From: Synechococcus sp. ATX 2A4
Lineage (GTDB): Bacteria; Cyanobacteriota; Cyanobacteriia; PCC-6307; Cyanobiaceae
Assembly: GCF_024346375.1 (NCBI RefSeq)
Contig: NZ_JAGQCV010000002.1
Location: 124,001-188,000 of the forward strand
Direction of reading: 5' to 3'
Length of the DNA: 64,000 bases
Position 1 is the stretch's first letter. Each line of letters begins with the position of its first letter. Under the pieces are notes generated by a model. That model saw only the letters and a list, made by a program, of their open reading frames with translations. It made no database searches and was not told where the DNA came from. Below are positions 54,041-63,186 of the stretch, piece after piece. The translations under genes and the position numbers were made by a program.

Positions 54041-55383
54041 GGCCCCGACCAGTTCTCGCGCACCAGCTGACGGGCCCGGCCCAGGGCCAGCGCGCCAGTA
54101 GGCACATCGCGGGTCAGGGTTGATCCCGCCCCCACGGTGACCCTCTCTCCCAGTCGGATCGGGGCCACCAGCACGGAATTGGCGCCGGTCTTGCTGCCGG
54201 CGCCGATCACGGTGCGGTGCTTGCGCACGCCGTCGTAGTTGGCGGTGATGGTGCCGGCTCCCACATTCACGTTCTCGCCCAGCTCCGCATCACCGATGTA
54301 GCTGAGGTGGTTCACCTTGCAGCCGGCGCCCAGTTTGCTCTGCTTGATCTCCACGAAATTGCCCACCCGGCAGCCCGCGGCCAGCTCGGCGCCCGGCCGC
54401 AGCTGGGCGTAGGGCCCGATGGCGCAGCCATCCGCCACGCTGGCCTCGCGCACCACCGAGAGCAGCACCTCCACCCCGTTGCCGAGCGTGGCGTTCTCCA
54501 GCAGGGAGCCCGGCCCGAGCCGGCAGCCATCGCCGATCCGGCAGGCGCCGCGCAGGTGCGTCTGCGGCTCCACCACCACGTCCCGGCCGAAGTGGGTGGC
54601 GTCGCTGAGGGTGCAGCTGGCTGGATCGATGAAGGTGACGCCCTCCGCCATCCAGTGCCTCCGCAGGCGCTCCTGCAGCACCTGCTCGCACTGGGCCAGC
54701 TGCAGGCGGTCGTTGATGCCGTTGGTCTCGGCGCTGTCCTCCACCTCCAGGTGCAGAGCGGAGCCGAGCAGGGCCACGGTGTCGGTGAGGTAGAGCTCGC
54801 CCTGGTCGTTGTCGCTGCGCAGCAGGGGCAGCACCGCCGCCAGGCGGCTCCAGTCGAAGCAGTAGATGCCAGCGTTAACCAGCGGGTTGTCACGCTGGGC
54901 GGCGTTGCAGTCGCGGTGCTCCACGATTGCGCTCACGCGGCCTTCTTCGTCTGCGAACACTCGGCCGTAGCCGCTCGGATCTTCCAGACGGGCGGTCAGC
55001 AGGGTCACGGCGGTGCCGCCGCGCCGGTGGGTGTCGAGCAGCTGGCGCAAGGTTTCCGGACGCAGCAGTGGCACATCTCCGTTGAGCACCAGCAACTCGC
55101 CCTTGAAGCCCTGCAGCGGCTCCAGCAGCTGCTGCACCGCATGGCCGGTGCCGTTCTGCGGCTGCTGCAGAACGAACTCCAGCCCGTGGTGGGCCGCCAG
55201 CGACGCCTCCACCCGTTCGGCCTGATGACCCACGATCAGCAGGCGCCGATCGGGCTGAAGGCTGTCGCAGCAGCGGAGCACCCGCTCCACCAGGGTGGCG
55301 CCGGCCAGCGGCTGCAGCACCTTGGGCAGGTCACTGCGCATGCGGGTTCCCTTTCCGGCGGCCAGAACGGCAACGGCAAGCAT
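54004..55383 (-). CDS. glmU: Bifunctional GlcN-1-P acetyltransferase / GlcNAc-1-P uridyltransferase
   Basis: GlmU makes UDP-GlcNAc for peptidoglycan and exopolysaccharide. The pyrophosphorylase motif [20 protein letters not shown] opens the protein (residues 7-26), and the left-handed beta-helix acetyltransferase follows from about residue 260 ([39 protein letters not shown]). The 459-residue length is normal. ATG 55383 gives [10 protein letters not shown] directly. The 3' end overlaps the murF end by 37 bp in convergent orientation. Confidence 0.96.
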   Translation of the reverse strand: MLAVAVLAAGKGTRMRSDLPKVLQPLAGATLVERVLRCCDSLQPDRRLLIVGHQAERVEASLAAHHGLEFVLQQPQNGTGHAVQQLLEPLQGFKGELLVLNGDVPLLRPETLRQLLDTHRRGGTAVTLLTARLEDPSGYGRVFADEEGRVSAIVEHRDCNAAQRDNPLVNAGIYCFDWSRLAAVLPLLRSDNDQGELYLTDTVALLGSALHLEVEDSAETNGINDRLQLAQCEQVLQERLRRHWMAEGVTFIDPASCTLSDATHFGRDVVVEPQTHLRGACRIGDGCRLGPGSLLENATLGNGVEVLLSVVREASVADGCAIGPYAQLRPGAELAAGCRVGNFVEIKQSKLGAGCKVNHLSYIGDAELGENVNVGAGTITANYDGVRKHRTVIGAGSKTGANSVLVAPIRLGERVTVGAGSTLTRDVPTGALALGRARQLVRENWSGPQTGTTPAAPAS

Positions 55384-55444
55384 GCGTGGGGCGGCGATTG
55401 GCGGGAATCTACCGGCGCCCTTGCAGCCCACTCGGTGTCGGGCC

Positions 55445-56782
55445 TCAGGCCTGCAGGCGTGCCAGATCGTCCCAGAAGCCGGGGTACGACACCGCCGCCG
55501 CCTCGCTGCGGTGCAGCTGCGTGGGGCCGCTGGCCACCTGGGCCGCCACCGCCAGGCTCATCGCCACCCGGTGGTCGGTTTCGCTGTCCACCTCGGCGCC
55601 ATGCAGGTCCACCCCGCCGGTGATGTCCAACCCGTCGGGGTGTTCCGCCAGCTGCGCCCCCATTGCGCCCAGCTGACGACACATCACGGCGAGCCGATCG
55701 GTTTCCTTCACGCGCAGCTCCGCCGCCTCGCGGATCCGGCTGGTGCCTTCGGCCCGGCAGGCGGCCACCACCAGCACGGGGATTTCATCCACCAGGCGAG
55801 GAATGAGCTCGCCGCTGATGTCGAAGGCCTGCAACGGCCCGTAGCGCACCCGCAGATCTCCCACCGGTTCGCCCGCCACCAGGCGCTGCTCCAGCCGCTC
55901 GATGCGGGCGCCCATGGCTTCGAGCACCTCCAGCACCCCGGTGCGGGTGGGGTTGAGGCCCACGTTGCGCACGGTCAGGTCGGCGCCTGGGGTGATCGCC
56001 CCGGCCACCAGCCAGAAGGCCGCTGAGCTGATGTCGCCCGGCACCTCCACCGCCTGACCCACCAGCTCATGGCCGGGGGTCAGGCGCACGTGCCGGCCGG
56101 CATCGCCGCTGATCTCGATGTCGGCGCCGAAGCCCCGCAGCATCCGCTCGCTGTGGTCGCGGGAACGGGCCGGCTCGATCACGGTGGTGGGGCCGGCGGC
56201 CGTGAGGCCCGCCAGCAGGATCGCGGACTTCACCTGGGCCGAGGCGATCGGCGTGCCGATCACCGCCCCATGCAACGCGGTTCCCTGAATCGAGAGTGGT
56301 GCCAGCTTGCCGCCGGCGCGGCCGCGGATCTGGGCGCCCATAGCGGCCAAGGGTTCCGCCACCCGGCCCATCGGCCGCTGGCGCAGCGACGCATCGCCAT
56401 TGACCACGAAGTGGCAGCCGCTGCGGCCCGCCAGCAGCCCCATGATCAGCCGCATCGTGGTGCCGGAATTGCCGCAATCCAATACATCGTTGGGTTCCCG
56501 CAGGCCCTCAAGGCCCACCCCCTGCACGATCACCGGCTGTCCAGCCGCGATCGGGCTGATCGTCACCCCCATGGCGCGCAGGCAGGCGGCGGTGCTGAGC
56601 GGATCCTCCGCCGGCAGCAGGCCGTCGATGCGGGTTTCGCCGGTGGCGATCGCCCCGAACAGCAGCGCGCGGTGGGAGATCGATTTGTCGCCCGGTACCT
56701 GGACCGATCCGCTCAAGCTGCGCAAGCCCTCCTGCCCGAGGAGGCGTGCCGGGGGCGGTGAAACGGCGACAGCCAGGCCCAT
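55445..56782 (-). CDS. aroA: 3-phosphoshikimate 1-carboxyvinyltransferase (EPSP synthase)
   Basis: EPSP synthase is in the shikimate pathway. Visible motifs: [20 protein letters not shown] (about residues 29-48), [20 protein letters not shown], and [20 protein letters not shown] near the C-terminus. The 445-residue length fits. ATG 56782 is chosen; an earlier in-frame ATG at 56830 would add 16 residues. The glutamate and other residues match the class II-like cyanobacterial EPSP synthase in the loop LDCGNSGTT rather than the plant form. It lies 61 bp upstream of the glmU start, on the same strand. Confidence 0.95.
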   Translation of the reverse strand: MGLAVAVSPPPARLLGQEGLRSLSGSVQVPGDKSISHRALLFGAIATGETRIDGLLPAEDPLSTAACLRAMGVTISPIAAGQPVIVQGVGLEGLREPNDVLDCGNSGTTMRLIMGLLAGRSGCHFVVNGDASLRQRPMGRVAEPLAAMGAQIRGRAGGKLAPLSIQGTALHGAVIGTPIASAQVKSAILLAGLTAAGPTTVIEPARSRDHSERMLRGFGADIEISGDAGRHVRLTPGHELVGQAVEVPGDISSAAFWLVAGAITPGADLTVRNVGLNPTRTGVLEVLEAMGARIERLEQRLVAGEPVGDLRVRYGPLQAFDISGELIPRLVDEIPVLVVAACRAEGTSRIREAAELRVKETDRLAVMCRQLGAMGAQLAEHPDGLDITGGVDLHGAEVDSETDHRVAMSLAVAAQVASGPTQLHRSEAAAVSYPGFWDDLARLQA

Positions 56783-56896
56783 GCCAGGGGAACAATGGCC
56801 CGTGAGCCTAGGTCTGGGCCAGGGCCGCAAAGGCTGGGCCCGGGAGCAACGGCTGGGCGTGTCAGAGCAGGGTTGGAGTCGCCGGCGCTGCCGCGA

Positions 56897-57565
56897 TCAG
56901 GGAATGGCCGCCGAGGGGGTGCCGAACAGGCGGTCACCGGCATCGCCGAGGCCCGGCACGATGCGGCAGGCCCCGTCGAGTTCAGCGTCGATGCAGGCGG
57001 TGTAGAGGGTCAGGTTTGGAAACCGCTCCCCCAGGGTCTTGAGGCCGGGGCTCGCCGCCAGGGCTGTGATCACCCGCAGGCGATCCCCCTCCACCCCCTT
57101 GGCCTGCAGCCGCTCCAGCACCTGAATCAGGCTGCCGGCGGTGGCCACCATCGGATCGAACACCAGCACCCCCACCTGGGGGCCGATCGTGTCGGGCAGG
57201 GCGTCGTAGTACCACTCGGCTGTGGCATCGGTTTCATTGCGGCGCAGGCCCACGTGGGCCACCCGGGCCGTGGGCAGCACGGCCTGGGCCCCTTGCCAGA
57301 GCCCCAGGCCCGCCCGCAGGATCGGCACGGCCAGCAGGGGCACGCTGCTGTCCACCACGGTGCCTTCGGTGCTGGCCAGCGGCGTCTGCACCGTCACCCG
57401 CTGATGGGGCAGCCAGTCGCGCACGGCTTCGTAGGTGAGCCAGCGGCCCAGCTCGGCCATGGCGCTGGTGAACAGCGGTGGGGGGGTGTCCTGATCACGC
57501 AGCAGGGTCAACCAGTGACCGATCAGGGGATGGGGCGGCACCACCACCCGCAGGGACATGCTCAT
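56897..57565 (-). CDS. upp: Uracil phosphoribosyltransferase
   Basis: UPRT salvages uracil with PRPP to UMP. The 222-residue protein contains VTVQTPLASTEGTVVDSSVP, ILRAGLGLWQGAQAVLP, the PRPP site VFDPMVATAGSLIQVLE (normally VFDPMLATGGS, so one Gly is Ala here), and the C-terminal GLGDAGDRLFGT. Starts at 57565 and 57559 are both ATG and differ by two residues. It is divergent from the pentapeptide-repeat gene, 51 bp apart. Confidence 0.94.
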   Translation of the reverse strand: MSMSLRVVVPPHPLIGHWLTLLRDQDTPPPLFTSAMAELGRWLTYEAVRDWLPHQRVTVQTPLASTEGTVVDSSVPLLAVPILRAGLGLWQGAQAVLPTARVAHVGLRRNETDATAEWYYDALPDTIGPQVGVLVFDPMVATAGSLIQVLERLQAKGVEGDRLRVITALAASPGLKTLGERFPNLTLYTACIDAELDGACRIVPGLGDAGDRLFGTPSAAIP

Positions 57566-57616
57566 CTCGATCGCGACGCGGCCGTGGCTGCCATAACTTG
57601 AGGGCCCACGGTACGT

Positions 57617-58147
57617 GTGTTCTTGCCCCCCTTCACTCGCCCCGGGTGGCTCACTCCCCTGCTGGCCCTGCTGGTGGTCACGGTTGCCTGTCTGGGCCTG
57701 GTGGGCCCCGTGGCGCCGGCCCTGGCGATCACAGCACCCGAACTGCGCGGCCAGCGGGCGCTGAAGGATCTGCAGCCCGACATGCACGGCCGCAACCTGC
57801 AGCAGCAGGAGTTTCTGAAGGCGGCGATGCAGGGCTTCGATCTCAGCGACACCAACCTGCGCGGCGCTGTGTTCAATTCCAGTGATCTGCAGGGCAGCGA
57901 TCTCAGCGGTGCCGACCTTGAAGATGCCGTGGCCTTTGCCACCCGCTTCGATAACGCCGACCTCAGCGGGGCGGTGCTGCGCAACGCCATGCTCATGCAG
58001 AGCCGTTTCAGTGGGGCCACGATCGAGGGAGCTGATTTCAGCGATGCGGTGCTTGATATGACCCAGCAGAAAGCCCTCTGCGCCCGAGCCTCCGGCATCA
58101 ATCCCCGCACCGGCGTCAGCACGGTGGAAAGCCTGGGCTGCCGGTAG
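57617..58147 (+). CDS. Lumenal pentapeptide-repeat protein
   Basis: This 176-residue protein has a hydrophobic signal (LLALLVVTVACLGLVGPVAP, cleavage near ALA before ITAPEL), so it is exported, probably to the thylakoid lumen. The mature part has about 15 pentapeptide repeats of the A(D/N)LxX type (FDLSDTNLRGAVFNSSDLQG, then SDLSGADLEDAV), forming a right-handed beta-helix. The C-terminus contains Cys residues (QKALCARASG and ESLGCR) that can pair. Such proteins are common in thylakoid lumens but without a clear function. The start is GTG 57617. The cobalamin riboswitch begins within 10 bp of its stop. Confidence 0.85.
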   Translation: MFLPPFTRPGWLTPLLALLVVTVACLGLVGPVAPALAITAPELRGQRALKDLQPDMHGRNLQQQEFLKAAMQGFDLSDTNLRGAVFNSSDLQGSDLSGADLEDAVAFATRFDNADLSGAVLRNAMLMQSRFSGATIEGADFSDAVLDMTQQKALCARASGINPRTGVSTVESLGCR

Positions 58148-58154
58148 ATTGACG

Positions 58155-58290
58155 CACCGGTTCCAGGGGACCCATCCCATGGAGGCAAGGGGGAAAGTTC
58201 GGTGCAATTCCGGCGCTGTCCCGCAACTGTGAAGACCTTCCCGCGAGTTTTCGCGGCATGGCCAGTCAGAACACCCGCCGGCGTTTCACC
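58155..58290 (+). promoter_or_regulatory. Cobalamin (B12) riboswitch
   Basis: The leader contains the conserved cobalamin core in order: GGGGGAAAGTTCGGTGCA (58189-58206), ATTCCGGCGCTGTCCCGCAA then CTGTGA (58206-58231), and GCCAGTCAGAACACCCGCC (58261-58279), with a variable hairpin between (CCGCGAGTTTTCGCGG). This matches the B12-box and flanking stems of known riboswitches. It lies 30 bp before the HupE-type gene, the expected place for controlling its translation or transcription. Boundaries are approximate. It predicts the downstream genes to be repressed when adenosylcobalamin or related forms are plentiful. Confidence 0.9.
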
Positions 58291-58321
58291 CCATCCAGTT
58301 CCGGCGAGGACCGGTCGAATC

Positions 58322-58993
58322 ATGTTTCTTCAATCCCGGGCTGCTGGCCCAGGCCGTCGTGCGGCCCAGCCAGCCAGCCCTCTGCTGTTTTCTGGCGCCC
58401 TTCATCTCGCGCCACTCCTGTTCGTGCCCCCGCTGCTCGTGCCCCTGCTGGCCACCCCTGCAGCTGCCCACCACCTGATGGAAACCTTCGCCCTGAAGGA
58501 GGGCCCGTTGGCGGGCCTGTTCAGCGGCATCGGCCATCCGTTGCTGGGTCCGGATCACCTGCTGTTCCTGCTCGCGCTCGGCCTGGTGGGCCTGGTGCAG
58601 CGCCTGCGCTGGGTGATCTCTCTGCTGGCCGTGGGGCTTATCGCCACCGGCCTTGGCCTGCTGCTGCCCAACCTGCCCGGCGCCGAAGCGCTGGTGGCGT
58701 TATCGCTGGTGGTGGTGGGGCTGGTGGTGATCCAACGGCTGCCTGTCTGGACCCTGCTGCCCGCTTTCGCCCTGCACGGCTATGTGCTCAGTGATGCCGT
58801 GAGCGGCTGGCAGGCCGCGTCCGTGGCCTGGTATTTGCTGGGCCTGCTGATCAGCCAGGGGGCGCTGCTGTGCCTGGCGCTCACGTTGGTACAGCGCTGG
58901 CGCGCGGGCCTTGCTCCGGCGCGGCTGATGCTGGCGGCCGGTGTGCTGATCGGCGTGGGCTCCACGTTCGCATGGTCTGCGTTGGTGCCCTGA
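58322..58993 (+). CDS. hupE: HupE/UreJ-type metal transporter
   Basis: This 223-residue membrane protein has an N-terminal signal segment (FVPPLLVPLLATPAAAHHLM) and about six membrane helices. The family motif GHPLLGPDHLLFLLALGLVG is complete (residues about 97-116), with metal-binding His and Asp. HupE/UreJ proteins import nickel or cobalt. Control by the cobalamin riboswitch points to cobalt. ATG 58322 follows the riboswitch directly; longer in-frame starts would run through it. The CobW gene begins one base after its stop. Confidence 0.9.
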   Translation: MFLQSRAAGPGRRAAQPASPLLFSGALHLAPLLFVPPLLVPLLATPAAAHHLMETFALKEGPLAGLFSGIGHPLLGPDHLLFLLALGLVGLVQRLRWVISLLAVGLIATGLGLLLPNLPGAEALVALSLVVVGLVVIQRLPVWTLLPAFALHGYVLSDAVSGWQAASVAWYLLGLLISQGALLCLALTLVQRWRAGLAPARLMLAAGVLIGVGSTFAWSALVP

Positions 58994-58994
58994 G

Positions 58995-60191
58995 ATGACA
59001 CCCTCCATGCAACGTCGTCTGCCCGTCACCGTGGTGACGGGCTTCCTCGGCGCGGGCAAAACCACCTTGCTGCGCCATCTGCTCACCACCAGCGGCCTGC
59101 GCCTGGCGGTGCTGGTCAATGAATTCGGCGAAGTGGGCATCGACGGTGACCTGTTGCGCAGCTGCGGCTTCTGCCCTGAGGAAGAGCTGGAGGGCCGGCT
59201 GGTGGAACTCGCCAACGGCTGCCTCTGCTGCACCGTTCAGGACGATTTCCTGCCGACGATGCAGAAGCTGCTGGCGTCCGCCGATCGCCTCGACGGCATC
59301 GTGGTGGAAACCAGTGGCCTGGCCCTGCCCGAGCCCCTGGTGCAGGCCTTCCAGTGGCCCGACATCCGCACCCGTACCCGCGTCAACGGTGTGGTGACGG
59401 TGGTGGATGGCGAAGCGCTGGCCGGCGGCAGTGTGGTGGCCGACCCCAGTGCGCTGGAGCGGCAGCGGGCCGCCGACCCCAGCCTCGATCACCTCTCCGA
59501 CCTGGAGGAGTTGTTCGACGACCAGCTGCGGGCGGCCGATCTGGTGCTGGTGAGCCGCGCCGACCGCCTCACGCCCGCAGACCTGGACCGGGTGCGCGAA
59601 CGCCTTCAGGCTGTCTGCCGGCCCGGTGCCCAGGTGCTGCCGATGCAGCGTGGCCAGGTGCCGCCGGAGCTGCTGCTCGGCCTGGATCGCCCGGCTGGCG
59701 CGAACAGCCATCACCCCCAAAGAGAAACCTCCCACGACCATCAAGACGACCACGACCACGATCACGACCATCAAGACGACCACGATCACGATCATCACGA
59801 TCACCACGACCACGGCCATCACGACCACACCCACGTGCCCATGCAGTCGGTGGCGATCCAGCTCGATGGGTCCTTCGACCGCGAAGCCCTCGAAGCCACC
59901 CTCCTGGAGCAGATCCAAGTCCAGGCCCTGTTGCGGCTCAAGGGTTGGCTGCTTCAGCCCGGCAAACGGCGTCCCCTGCAGATCCAGGCAGTGGGCCCAC
60001 GGCTCGACTGCTGGTACGAAGATCACAGCGATCGGCTGGCCGCCCCCACAGCCACGGACAAAGGCTCCCCCCGGAGCCCCAGCGTCGGGCGGCTTGAACT
60101 GGTGGCGCTGGGGCTGCGCGTCGACCGCAGCTTGTTATTGCAGGCGCTGGAAAGCAGTCGCCTGAGGGAGGCCAGCGCCAGCCGCGTCTGA
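58995..60191 (+). CDS. cobW: CobW/COG0523 GTPase with His/Asp-rich loop
   Basis: This 398-residue G3E-family GTPase would act as a metallochaperone, probably for cobalt in cobalamin synthesis. Walker A is TGFLGAGKTTLLRHL (about residues 13-27). The CxCC metal motif is ELANGCLCCTVQDDF (about 75). Residues about 240-278 are an exceptionally His/Asp-rich loop, with more than half of the residues His or Asp, built of DHDHDH and HHDHHDHGHH blocks. The C-terminal domain (FDREALEATLLEQIQVQALL) is typical. ATG 58995 lies one base after the hupE stop; an ATG 12 bases later is possible. The shared riboswitch supports cobalt handling. Confidence 0.93.
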   Translation: MTPSMQRRLPVTVVTGFLGAGKTTLLRHLLTTSGLRLAVLVNEFGEVGIDGDLLRSCGFCPEEELEGRLVELANGCLCCTVQDDFLPTMQKLLASADRLDGIVVETSGLALPEPLVQAFQWPDIRTRTRVNGVVTVVDGEALAGGSVVADPSALERQRAADPSLDHLSDLEELFDDQLRAADLVLVSRADRLTPADLDRVRERLQAVCRPGAQVLPMQRGQVPPELLLGLDRPAGANSHHPQRETSHDHQDDHDHDHDHQDDHDHDHHDHHDHGHHDHTHVPMQSVAIQLDGSFDREALEATLLEQIQVQALLRLKGWLLQPGKRRPLQIQAVGPRLDCWYEDHSDRLAAPTATDKGSPRSPSVGRLELVALGLRVDRSLLLQALESSRLREASASRV

Positions 60192-60579
60192 GCGGGCCCG
60201 CCGCCGGTTTCAGTCCAGGGGGGTCCCCCTGGGCGCAGATGCCATCCCAGCAGAGGGCCTGATCCTCGTTCCAGCGCGCATTCACCACCTTCCAGATCCC
60301 AGCCGGGCGCTGCATTTCCACCACCCCCTTGCCGTCGTGGCGGAAGCTCAGCTGCGTGTTGTCGAAGCGCAGCTTCCACCGCTCGCCCACTGATTCCACT
60401 GTCATCACGCAGGGACGCCAGGGACCATCGGCAAGCCGGCAGCGCAGGGGCACCCGCTGCACCTGGGCCAGGGCAGGAGCCAGCAGCGTGGTGCCCGCCC
60501 ACGCGATCCACAGCGCCACCAGCCCGGCCCGGGCCAGCCGGGCGCCCAGGCAGGGTTGGCAGGCGCCTGTCGCTTGCAT
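59938..60579 (-). CDS. Exported hypothetical protein, probably frameshifted near its C-terminus
   Basis: From ATG 60579 the protein has a signal sequence (GLVALWIAWAGTTLLAPALA) and a small domain (VQRVPLRCRLADGPWRPCVM, RWKLRFDNTQLSFRHDGKGV, VNARWNEDQALCWDGICAQG) with four Cys. As read it continues another 90 residues antisense to cobW, in Arg/Ala/Gly-rich, unfolded-looking sequence. If the six G residues at 60218-60223 were five, the frame would end GDPLD-stop at 60210-60212, close to the length I would expect (about 124 residues). So the 254-bp overlap with cobW is likely an artefact of a one-base indel. Family unknown. Confidence 0.6.
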   Translation of the reverse strand: MQATGACQPCLGARLARAGLVALWIAWAGTTLLAPALAQVQRVPLRCRLADGPWRPCVMTVESVGERWKLRFDNTQLSFRHDGKGVVEMQRPAGIWKVVNARWNEDQALCWDGICAQGDPPGLKPAAGPLRRGWRWPPSGDCFPAPAITSCGRRAAPAPPVQAARRWGSGGSLCPWLWGRPADRCDLRTSSRAVGPLPGSAGDAVCRAEAANP

Positions 60580-60658
60580 CGCTCCGACCGTTGACCACTG
60601 TCTTGAAGATGCTTCGGCGTCGGCCGTGGGGGGGAAGCTGCCTGCCAAGATTTAACAA

Positions 60659-60946
60659 ATGACGTTCCCGCCGGTGCCCCGCTTTCAAGCCCGTGTGCTG
60701 GTCTCCCTGAGACCATCGGTTCTCGATCCGGCAGGAGAAGCCACCAGAGCTGCCGCGCAGCGGCTCGGCGTTGATGGCATCACGCGCCTGCGCATCGGCA
60801 AGGCGATGGAGGTGGAACTCGAAGCGCCGGATCTCGACGCCGCCCGTAGCCAGATCGAGCGGCTCAGTGATCGCCTGCTGGCCAATCCGGTGATCGAGAA
60901 CTGGTGCCTCGAACAGCTCAAGCCCGCGGAGGATGCCGGGTCATGA
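60659..60946 (+). CDS. purS: Phosphoribosylformylglycinamidine synthase, PurS subunit
   Basis: PurS is the small partner that links PurQ and PurL in purine synthesis. The 95-residue protein has the beta-alpha-beta core [20 protein letters not shown] and [20 protein letters not shown], ending in [18 protein letters not shown]. This matches PurS throughout. It overlaps purQ by four bases (ATGA at 60943-60946). Confidence 0.95.
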   Translation: MTFPPVPRFQARVLVSLRPSVLDPAGEATRAAAQRLGVDGITRLRIGKAMEVELEAPDLDAARSQIERLSDRLLANPVIENWCLEQLKPAEDAGS

Positions 60947-61596
60947 CGATCGGCGTGGTGGTGTTTCCCGGCTCGAACTGCGACCGGGATGTGCGTTGGG
61001 CTGCGGAAGGATGCCTCGGCATCCCCACCCGATTCCTCTGGCATGAGGAGCGCAGCCTGGAGGGCATCGATGCGGTGGTGTTGCCCGGCGGGTTCAGCTA
61101 CGGCGACTATCTCCGTTGTGGCGCCATTGCCCATGTCTCGCCGATGCTGAGCGAGGTGGCCGCCTTCGCGGCGCGTGGCGGCCCGGTGCTGGGCATCTGC
61201 AACGGCTTCCAGATACTCACTGAAATGGGCCTGCTGCCCGGTGCGCTGACCCGCAACCGCCAGCTGCATTTCCTCTGTGAAGCCGCTCCGCTCACGGTGC
61301 ATCCAGGCGCCTGCCAGTGGCTGCGCCACTACGGCGAAGGCGAGCCGATCAGCCTGCCGATCGCCCACGGCGAGGGTTGCTTCCAGGCCGATGCCGACAC
61401 CCTGGCGGCTCTCGAGGGGGAAGGCCGGGTGGTGCTGCGCTACGCCGCCAACCCCAACGGTTCGGTGGGCGATGTGGCCGGGCTCTGCAACGCTCAGGGC
61501 AACGTGTTGGGCCTGATGCCCCACCCGGAGCGGGCCTGCGACCCGATCACCGGCGGCACCGACGGCAGCCGCTTGCTGGCCTCGCTGCTGAGCTGA
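60943..61596 (+). CDS. purQ: Phosphoribosylformylglycinamidine synthase, glutaminase subunit PurQ
   Basis: PurQ releases ammonia from glutamine for FGAM synthase. The 217-residue class I amidotransferase starts [20 protein letters not shown]. The nucleophile Cys is in [18 protein letters not shown] (about residue 86), and the catalytic His and Glu are in [23 protein letters not shown] 60943 couples it to purS. purL is not in the window. It converges with the peroxiredoxin gene, 10 bp apart. Confidence 0.96.
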   Translation: MTIGVVVFPGSNCDRDVRWAAEGCLGIPTRFLWHEERSLEGIDAVVLPGGFSYGDYLRCGAIAHVSPMLSEVAAFAARGGPVLGICNGFQILTEMGLLPGALTRNRQLHFLCEAAPLTVHPGACQWLRHYGEGEPISLPIAHGEGCFQADADTLAALEGEGRVVLRYAANPNGSVGDVAGLCNAQGNVLGLMPHPERACDPITGGTDGSRLLASLLS

Positions 61597-61606
61597 CCGC
61601 TGAGGC

Positions 61607-62209
61607 TTAGCCGTGGGCGGCGAAGTACTCCTTGCTGCCCACGGGGTCGGGCTTCATGGTCGGCGCGCCTGGCGTCCAGTTGGCGGGGCAGACCTCCCCA
61701 GGGTGCCCTTGCACGTGTTGGAAGGCCTTGAGCACCCGCAGGGTTTCCTCCACGCTGCGGCCCACCGAGAGGTTGTTGATGGTGGCGTGCTGCACGATCC
61801 CGTCTGGATCAATCAGAAACAGGCCCCGCAACGCCACACCGGTTTCCTCGTCGAGCACGCCGTAGGCGCTGGCGATCTCTTTCTTGAGGTCGGCCACCAG
61901 TGGATAGGCGATTTCGCCGACCCCACCGTCCTGGCGGGAGGTCTGGATCCAGGCCAGATGGCTGAACTGGCTGTCCACCGATACGCCCAGCACCTCAGCG
62001 CCGAGCGCAGCGAAGTCTGCATGGCGATCACTGAAGGCCGTCACTTCCGTAGGGCAGACGAAGGTGAAATCGAGCGGATAGAAGAACAGCACCACGTAAC
62101 GGCCGCGGTACTGGGAGAGCCGGATCTTGGTGAAGTCCTGATCCGCCACTGCGGTGGCGGTGAACTCCGGCGCCCGTTGCCCCACGCGCAGGGAGGCGTT
62201 GACGGTCAT
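61607..62209 (-). CDS. 2-Cys peroxiredoxin
   Basis: This 200-residue thioredoxin-dependent peroxidase reduces hydrogen peroxide and alkyl hydroperoxides in the cytosol. The peroxidatic Cys is in [20 protein letters not shown] (about residue 53), and the resolving Cys is in [13 protein letters not shown] (about residue 174). The [14 protein letters not shown] segment and C-terminal tail KEYFAAHG resemble plastid and cyanobacterial BAS1-type enzymes, with overoxidation-sensitive GGxG kept and YF near the end. Length is normal. Confidence 0.95.
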   Translation of the reverse strand: MTVNASLRVGQRAPEFTATAVADQDFTKIRLSQYRGRYVVLFFYPLDFTFVCPTEVTAFSDRHADFAALGAEVLGVSVDSQFSHLAWIQTSRQDGGVGEIAYPLVADLKKEIASAYGVLDEETGVALRGLFLIDPDGIVQHATINNLSVGRSVEETLRVLKAFQHVQGHPGEVCPANWTPGAPTMKPDPVGSKEYFAAHG

Positions 62210-62738
62210 GGCGGGAAGGAGTTGCGGGGTGGGGAGTCGGGGCAGGCTCGGGATGCCGGGACTGCCCCGTGATGCCGGCAGCAGAGTGGGGCAGATGCGC
62301 GGAGGGGAAGAGCCCTGTCGTCCAAGCGTGCCCTAACACTGTATTCAGCCCTGCCAGTGTGCAGCGGCGCAGGCGAGAAGCGGTTCAAATGCGAAGCGGG
62401 CCAGTGGCACTGGCGCGGCACTGGGTGCGGGCCAGTCAACGACCAGCCCCCTCCGCGAATCGAGCCTGAACAGCCCGCCGGTCTGGGCGGTAAGAACCAC
62501 GGCGCCACGCGGTTGAGAACAGCCTCACAGGCCACGACGACAGCAAGTGAAGACGTTTTGTCTTGTTTCCCGGCTTGTCTGCTGAAACGGGATCGTTGGC
62601 GCGGTAAGCCAGTGAAGTGGCAGGCTGGTTGTCATCTCCTTTCACCAGCCCCGAACTCCCACCTGGCGTGCACCGCTCGCCGGTTGTCTGCTCCATCCCT
62701 TTTTCCCTTTTCCGTCCCCTTTCTCTTTCCCTGTCCTG
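62210..62738. other. Intergenic region with palindrome and pyrimidine-rich leader
   Basis: These 529 bp between the peroxiredoxin start and the next plus-strand gene contain no convincing reading frame. A palindrome CCAGTGGCACTGG lies at 62401-62413. A run of almost pure C and T, about 48 bp (62690-62737), leads straight into the ATG of the next gene with no purine-rich ribosome site. A promoter for peroxiredoxin should be near its left end, but I cannot point to a box. Confidence 0.5.
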
Positions 62739-63017
62739 ATGTCCTGGGATCCTGTCCTGCTCCGCAAATACAACGCCACCGGCCATTTCCGCCTGCTCAG
62801 CCAGTTGCGCAGCGAAATCGTCTCCCATCCCATTCAGCGTCCCCAAGCCGATGCCACCCCGGCCCGCCGTGGCCGTGGGTCGTCGTCCTCATCAAGGCGC
62901 TCTGGCGGGCGCGGCGGCGCCACCGAGGGTGGGGGCAGCGCGTCGGATTACGGCCATGCTGCTGCTAATTCATCACCCAGTTTTCGTGAGCGCCTCAACG
63001 CCATCGAAATGCGCTGA
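62739..63017 (+). CDS. Small conserved-looking cyanobacterial protein
   Basis: This 92-residue protein has two conserved-looking ends. The N-terminus is MSWDPVLLRKYNATGHFRLL followed by SQLRSEIVSHP, and the C-terminus is SFRERLNAIEMR. A Gly/Ser/Arg-rich linker (RRGRGSSSSSRRSGGRGG) joins them. I recall the same N- and C-terminal motifs in small picocyanobacterial hypothetical proteins, which supports a real gene. The RG-rich linker may bind RNA; this is inference. The start lacks a purine-rich Shine-Dalgarno site. Confidence 0.68.
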   Translation: MSWDPVLLRKYNATGHFRLLSQLRSEIVSHPIQRPQADATPARRGRGSSSSSRRSGGRGGATEGGGSASDYGHAAANSSPSFRERLNAIEMR

Positions 63018-63111
63018 GGTCTGAAGCGGCCACAGGGCTCAGTTCAAGCTCGCGCCCTCTCACCGAAGTGGCCACGGACGGGGAAGCGAGCGGCGCCAAA
63101 GGCTGAAAGGT

Positions 63112-63122
63112 CCCCCCCCCCC
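63112..63122. repeat. C homopolymer run, about 11 bases
   Basis: This run of about eleven C residues lies between the small hypothetical gene and the tRNA. It is outside any gene, and its true length may vary because of slippage or sequencing. Confidence 0.7.
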
Positions 63123-63186
63123 AAGCCCTAGGGCTGAAAAGGCTCAGAATCAATATCAGATCCACAGATCAGATCCACACACAGAT

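Noticed and set aside
62357-62968. 203-codon frame starting MCSGAGEKRFKC upstream of and through the small RG-rich gene
   Set aside because: No domain, poor composition, and it competes with the gene at 62739 whose ends look conserved.
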